Shown here: positions 27,101-64,000 of the stretch, piece by piece
Layout: each line of letters begins with the position of its first letter
Numbering within the stretch: position 1 is the stretch's first letter
Source: Apus apus
Taxonomy: Eukaryota > Chordata > Aves > Apodiformes > Apodidae
DNA length: 64,000 bases
Assembly (NCBI RefSeq): GCF_020740795.1
Contig: NC_067312.1
Span: forward strand, 37,610,905-37,674,904
Direction: 5' to 3'
Notes under the pieces: model-generated
Databases searched by the model: none
What the model was told of the DNA's origin: nothing
The model's input: the letters and a program-made list of their open reading frames with translations, nothing else
Position numbers and translations under genes: made by a program

Positions 27101-28004
27101 TTCCACTCCCTTCTGTGTTTGCCTTTGGTTTTGCAAGCAAATGCACACAAAGTCAAGTCAGAGACAGACAAAAAGAAAGTCCCAATCGCTTTCTCCCCTG
27201 CTGAAGTGCATCTAAAATAAATCCTATATATGTATGTATCTACAGTTCTCTACATACAGGCATATACATGCCTGTGTATGTAACATACATATAGGTATGT
27301 GTGTAATGAAAAACTTCAGTCCCATCTAGACGGTGGCTATGTGAGAAACAGGGATAGTTATATTTGCTGTTGTAACCATGGACATGACTTGCTTTGACTT
27401 TCCTCCTCCTTCCCTCCCTTTCTTCTTCTGCCATTACTATTCAGAGCTACATTTTAGGTTTCCTGTTGTTTCACGGAGTTCACCACATGTCTTTCCATTG
27501 AGTTAAAATCAAGCCAACCTAAGCCTTGCAACTACTTTTCCAAGCAGTATTTGAAAAATAAAATAATGTATAGAATAAAAAAAAAGTGTACATGTGGGAT
27601 AGTCTACATTTTAGTCGGTGTTTCAGATACTTTACTGACATCAGGTCCCACAGTGTTCACTTTCAAATATGCTCTATCCCTGTAACTGGGAGAAAATTCC
27701 CCAGAAAACTTTTCCTTTCTCCACTAAAATTATCCAGACAAGGCTTTTGCACCATTGATACATTCCTAGTGTTTCATTTACAGACTGCACACATGCACTA
27801 CATTACACATATCTCAGAAGTGATCCTGTCATTACACATTGGCAGCTGATAATTTAACTTTGACTGGCAAAGCAAATCTTGATTGTCCAAGGTAAATCTA
27901 ATCCATTACTTGGAGCATAAGAAATGCATGACAGTTGGGCTGAGCATCCTTTAAAAGTAGGCATGGGATTTTTAAGCTACAGCATGTATGCAAATAATAC
28001 CTAC

Positions 28005-28054
28005 ATATATATATATAAAAAGTATATAGCACACATATATATATATATATATAT
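28005..28054. repeat. (AT)n microsatellite pair
   Basis: Two pure AT runs (28005-28016 and 28035-28054) separated by AAAAGTATATAGCACAC-like sequence, about 0.5 kb past the RORB stop, inside the probable 3' UTR. Confidence 0.95.
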
Positions 28055-28270
28055 GTATTCCATACATGCACCATATTTTCCAAGACAGCTACAAATCTCC
28101 ACATGCATTAAACTATCTAAAAACATAGAAATAGGCAAGTCTAATAAGTGGAATTTTCTTAAATTATATTTGAACAATAAACAGCAAGAGTAATACTGCA
28201 AAGTACTGCTCTATTCTCATGTATATCTACAATAAAATTCTAGGAACAATTGACTCCCAAAACATTCCCC

Positions 28271-28309
28271 AATTAAAAAAAAAAAGAAAAAAATGAAAAA
28301 AAAAATTAC
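28271..28309. repeat. A-rich low-complexity run
   Basis: Adenine runs broken by single G or T, inside the probable RORB 3' UTR (U-rich on the transcript). Confidence 0.93.
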
Positions 28310-28347
28310 ACCCAGTGTCATATATTTTTATATTAACTGTCAGTTAT

Positions 28348-28371
28348 AAAACCAAACCAAACCAAACCAAA
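28348..28371. repeat. (AAACC)n short tandem repeat
   Basis: About four AAACC units on the plus strand (GGUUU on the RORB transcript), roughly 210 bases past the stop codon. Confidence 0.9.
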
Positions 28372-28581
28372 AAAGTAAACAAAGAAAAGAGAAAAAGACA
28401 TCCCCACTCAGAGTTGCATATTTACATTCTTCAAACTGTAGCGGTGAAAAGTAATTCTATTAAGTGCAGGACATTCCTAGAGTTGCAGTAGTGACATTTT
28501 TAATAAGTTCTTCATGAAAACATTTCTTTTTGTCTTAATAGTGATGCATTCCATGACTACGCGAAAATTCTATTATCCCCT

Positions 28582-60065
<31,484 letters not shown>

Positions 60066-63000
60066 CTAGGGGCAAGAGAGCAAAAGAGAGTATTACCATG
60101 TGCATGTATGTGCACACACACGGAGAACCATGCAAGCAACTACAATAAAGTCTTATTTAGTGCAAAGCTATATACACTATGGCTTTGCAGATGTGTTGGC
60201 CTTGTATACTGGAATTAAAATGCATTTACTTATAATAAAGAGAATTGTGCTTTATTCTGTGAAGGCTGTAATTCTGCTTTGTTAAAACACAAACAATAAT
60301 GTTACAGCATGCATTCTTACTGTGCAATAAAGACCATGTATCATCTAACACTTGCTTGTAGTAGAGGAAAAGCTTGTCAGCATTTGTAAACAGATGACTT
60401 TAAAGTACTTGTTCTGACTATTTTCTTCCTTTAATGAAAGAGACTGGTAATAACAGGTGCTGGCTACACATAGCATTAGCAGCTGAAGTTTGCTGTTCAA
60501 TTTAACCTGGCAAATGTTGATCTGATCTAGAGGGACCATACCCTCTAAGAGTGCAAAGTAATTCAAATTCAAGCATCACAAAAGCACTAGGATTTAATGA
60601 CTGTATCAAGTAAAGCCAACACACAAAGGAGAAAGCAACACCTTTAGACACCACCATGAGAAAGCAACGACATTTTCCATTTCAATGGAATACAACATTG
60701 TCCATTTTATCTATGTAAAAATTTGTAGCTACTGTATCTCCTAGAAGGCTTCTCTGGCCAGCTGTAGGCTATTTGGCTAAATATCAGAGGGCTAGGTGGG
60801 GAGTACTAACCCATACCTTAGCCCTTGCAAGCTCCTAGCTGCTATGAACAACTGAGAGGTACCATGATGGTAGCAGTGACATGAAATGGCAGAGGTGACA
60901 AGAGGAATTAAAACAGGGGGACAGGATTAGAGAGAGAAAGAGAAAGGGCAAAAGCATTTTATTACATTATTTTATTTCCTGACAAATAAAGGAGAGGATG
61001 AACAGCGAAGTCCAGACAGAGGGAAATAAAGAAGAGAGGGTCCTTTCCACTTCTGCATCTTTAGACAGAGACAGGTGCAGGGCTCTGTGGTGGGAGAGCT
61101 GAAGGACAGCCTAGCCACCACAGGAAGCCATGAGGAGAAAAAGGGCAGAAAGCATAATTGCTGCCACTACACCAGTCACCAGAAGTGATACCAAAGTGGT
61201 TGTACCTTTCTGGGTTGGTTTGCAAACAGCTCTTGAGTGAAGTCAGAAAGCAAGAGCTGACTTCGTTTATCAGGCAAAACCAGTGTTATCTCCTCATAGG
61301 CTAAGCAATGGAAATTGTGGGAGCCGTGCATGTTGGGGGAATGAGAGTCAGGAAGCAACAACACAACAGTGTCACAGGGCTCAATTCACATGCTTCAGGT
61401 AGGGTCTGATTTCTCACCCAAGTCCTGGTGAACCTAATGAGGACTGTGTGGAATTTAAGTAAGAACAGGTGGCAGGCAAGGTGACTGCTACTTCCTGATG
61501 TTGAGCATGAAGAGACTCACTTCATCTGTCCTGTGCTGCCCTTATGAGTGATTATAGCATAACTAAAAACTAAATTAAGTTTTAAGATACAAACTTTTGA
61601 GAATATAGATGTCCTTTAGGGGAACTCTCATTAAAAAATACTGGTGGGGACTTAGATGATCCTGGCTAACCAAAACATCCCTGAAATTGTTGGAGGTGAT
61701 TTTAACTGTAGGCTAAATGGATGCTAATCGCAGATATTTCTACTCCATTTGCTGGACTTTTACTGCTAGTTTTGCTTTTGACAGGCAATAGATTTTCAGG
61801 TTTAAAGGTTTAGATTTTAGCAGCTCCTATGCAGCTATGGATTTCAGATAACTAATTAATTAATTAATTAATATTAAAAAGCCCCACACAACCATCTAAC
61901 ATTGACTATGCCTTAACCTGTAGTGCTATTTTTGCCCATTAAGGCTTATCTAATCTCAGAAGAATTCATTAGTTCTGTCCTTCTTTTGCCCCTCTTAGGA
62001 AATAATCAAGAGTTACATAATAAAATTAATCTACAACAGGTAATTTATTTTTCTGAGGAGACTTTTGTACTCTCTTTCTCCTCTGTAAGACCTTAATGTT
62101 TTCTTACAAATTACAGATAAGCCTTTTCTGTGGCTTGTAGGGGATTGTTAAATACTATTGTCTATACTTACTGAGAATAATTCAATTTTGGGGAAAGAGG
62201 TGGAAGTTCATTACTGAGGAGCTACAGACTTAAACACAGGTTTCCTAATATTCCCAACACTGACAAAACCTCTTTCTGCACCTTGAACAATCACTTTATC
62301 CATTGCCAACAGTCAGTCTGAGAAGGGAAGTGGTCATGTGAGCTACTGTCTAAATCATAATAAAAGTGTGGCAGCAAATACCTTGCTCTGGGGGTAGGCA
62401 GAAGAGATGGTAAGTTTCCCAGCAAAGGATGGAGTCAGAGACAACAGAGGGGATGGAAAACTGCCTTCAGGTTTAACCCTTTCAGTGACAATAGTGGCAG
62501 ACCCACCATTTTCTTCAGTGGCTCCAGCAGATTATTCAGCATATGCCCGCAAGCACACGACAGAGCAGTAATATTTATGAGGCCCCTGAAGCACCTATAA
62601 TATGCATTTGCAGTGGCATAGCTAATGCAGGGACACAGAGTTAAAGGATTTTCTGTCCCTTGAAGTCTGTAGCATCGCCATGGGCAGTTGAGTCCTTGGG
62701 TGCTGTGCCCTGAAATGCTGCTGCTGTCTTCTGCCTGGCTCAACATATGTGTATACCTGTGGGGCTGTTCTATTTCTTTCACACATGGTCCCCCTCTTAA
62801 TTAATTCAGATTTCAAATGCATTCAGACCAAAGGAGCCATAAATGACCAGTTATTAGTACACAGGCTGAGCAAATAATTATTTAATTGCTGGGCAATGAA
62901 GAGCAGTTGCACTACCTGAGACAGTGCTTACTGTCTCCGACACAGAGAGCTCTGACAAAGATGTCCCCCGTCACACCCAAGGTGAAAACTGACATCTCTT

Positions 63001-64000
63001 TTTCACAACAGGCTCACAAAACAAGCTTAGGCTAATAGATTTTATACTGCAAAACTGGCACAAAAACAATAGGGTTAAGACCATTGTAACTGGAAGAGAA
63101 GTCCTTCATCTCAATAAACAATCTGCACACAGAGCTGAGGGGTATCGCCTCCTCTTGAGGCACACACAAGGTCCAGCATTACCCCAAATCACAGGAGACA
63201 CTGCTCCTAACTGCTCTCTGGGCATTGAGTGTTGACACAAGATGCTGTTTTTCTGCTGTAAGCATTTTTCTCCATATCTTTTGTGCCAGTTTTGAAGTAT
63301 CAGATCACTTAGTCTAATCCTGTTTCATAGGATCATCTTAAGAAGATGCTTATTTCTAGTCCAGTGTCACAGTAAGACAGTGACACACTGCAAATTGTTC
63401 TGGTTACAATTGTTGAAACTTCTGAAAGAAATCTGATCTTTGACAAGATATTGCTTCTCACTGTGTTGGCATTAAAAGCTTTCTTTTGGAAATGAGTGTA
63501 CCCAAATTTTCAGCCTTTTCAGATGCTCAAAAGCTTTGTAAAGCACTACGTAAATACCGACTTACCATTTCAGTCTACAAATACAGATTAATTTTCAAAT
63601 GTACCAGTTTGTTTATTTCCACAGAGAAGAAATCAGAGATGCTGCCTCTCCATCTCTACAACTCCACATTTACAGTCAGAAGTTGAAATACCAACATGTC
63701 GTATGAAATACTGGTTTTCTATGAGTAATGATACAATTCCTTAGATAACAAACAAACAAGTTGAAAATCAAAGCCTTTCTTCTTCTGGCTTGGGGCTTGA
63801 TTTGTGTTTATGGACTAATGTCTGGGATGGCATAATACGTTAACATGACTAAGCAGCATGGAAGTGTTTTTTTCCTCTGCCCCTTTTTTCTTTAACCTTC
63901 AATTGAAAAGAATTGCCCTGTGGTGGAGCCTATATGGAAGAAGAGATAGGATCCTTTTACATTACTCATAATGTATGGCATTTATTCTTTTGGAGATTAC
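60066..64000 (-). other. RORB upstream intron, partial
   Basis: This is the intron 5' of the second-zinc-finger exon; it continues past the window edge. I looked on the minus strand for the first finger (PCKICGDKSSGIHYG, ending CEGCK before a donor) and did not find it. A short AATT tandem run sits at 61853-61873. No transposon or other gene is recognisable. Confidence 0.75.
61853..61873. repeat. (AATT)n short tandem repeat
   Basis: Five TAAT/AATT units in a row, in the upstream RORB intron. Confidence 0.93.

Larger units (their letters stand above)
17080..28581 (-). other. Probable RORB 3' UTR and downstream flank
   Basis: This 11.5-kb AT-rich stretch follows the RORB stop codon and has no transposon I can recognise, unlike the introns and the flank below 17 kb. 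RORB is known for a long 3' UTR in other vertebrates, so part of this stretch is probably transcribed with the gene. Many minus-strand AATAAA hexamers exist (for example at 26195-26190, 25849-25844 and 25260-25255), so the polyadenylation site cannot be chosen by eye. Plus-strand open frames here (25283-25519, 26481-26843, 23842-24237) resemble no known protein. Confidence 0.6.

Overview
The window is vertebrate nuclear DNA, almost certainly from a bird. It is AT-rich, with spliced coding exons far apart. The only interspersed repeats I can recognise are CR1-type LINE fragments whose 3' tails look avian: a GGTTGGACTTGATGATCT-like block followed by short ATTCTGTG-like repeats. I see no bacterial genes, operons, CRISPR arrays or rRNA/tRNA genes. 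The species cannot be named from this. In birds this gene is known to lie on the Z chromosome, so a Z-linked origin is a reasonable inference.

The one real gene is RORB (retinoid-related orphan receptor beta, NR1F2) on the minus strand. Eight coding exons are visible: 60065-59924, 56900-56499, 39145-39024, 37770-37638, 35617-35510, 34391-34281, 29318-29206 and 28737-28582. All have GT-AG junctions and compatible phases, and together they encode 428 residues with no internal stop. Adding the 31 residues expected from the missing upstream exon(s), which hold the start and first zinc finger, gives 459, the usual RORB length. The window therefore holds the second zinc finger, the hinge, the whole ligand-binding domain and the stop codon; the 5' end lies beyond position 64000.

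Layout: 60066-64000 is upstream intron. 28738-59923 holds seven introns, the largest (17.35 kb) between the hinge exon and the first ligand-binding exon, with six CR1 fragments in four positions of three introns. 28581 down to about 17080 is AT-rich and free of recognisable transposons, and probably includes a long 3' UTR. A 1.4-kb decayed CR1 reverse-transcriptase fragment lies at 15.7-17.08 kb and another CR1 3' end at 2.09-2.66 kb. The rest of 1-15.7 kb shows no gene I can support.

I found no undescribed gene system. The best leads for a second look are a strong imperfect hairpin at 43417-43472, a perfect 16-bp palindrome at 50696-50711 that contains the core of a POU-factor MORE element, a GC-richer intronic block at 37080-37470, the weak splice sites around intron 37771-39023, a GC-rich island with an AATAAA at 26690-26850, and a nuclear-receptor half-site cluster near 19.85 kb.
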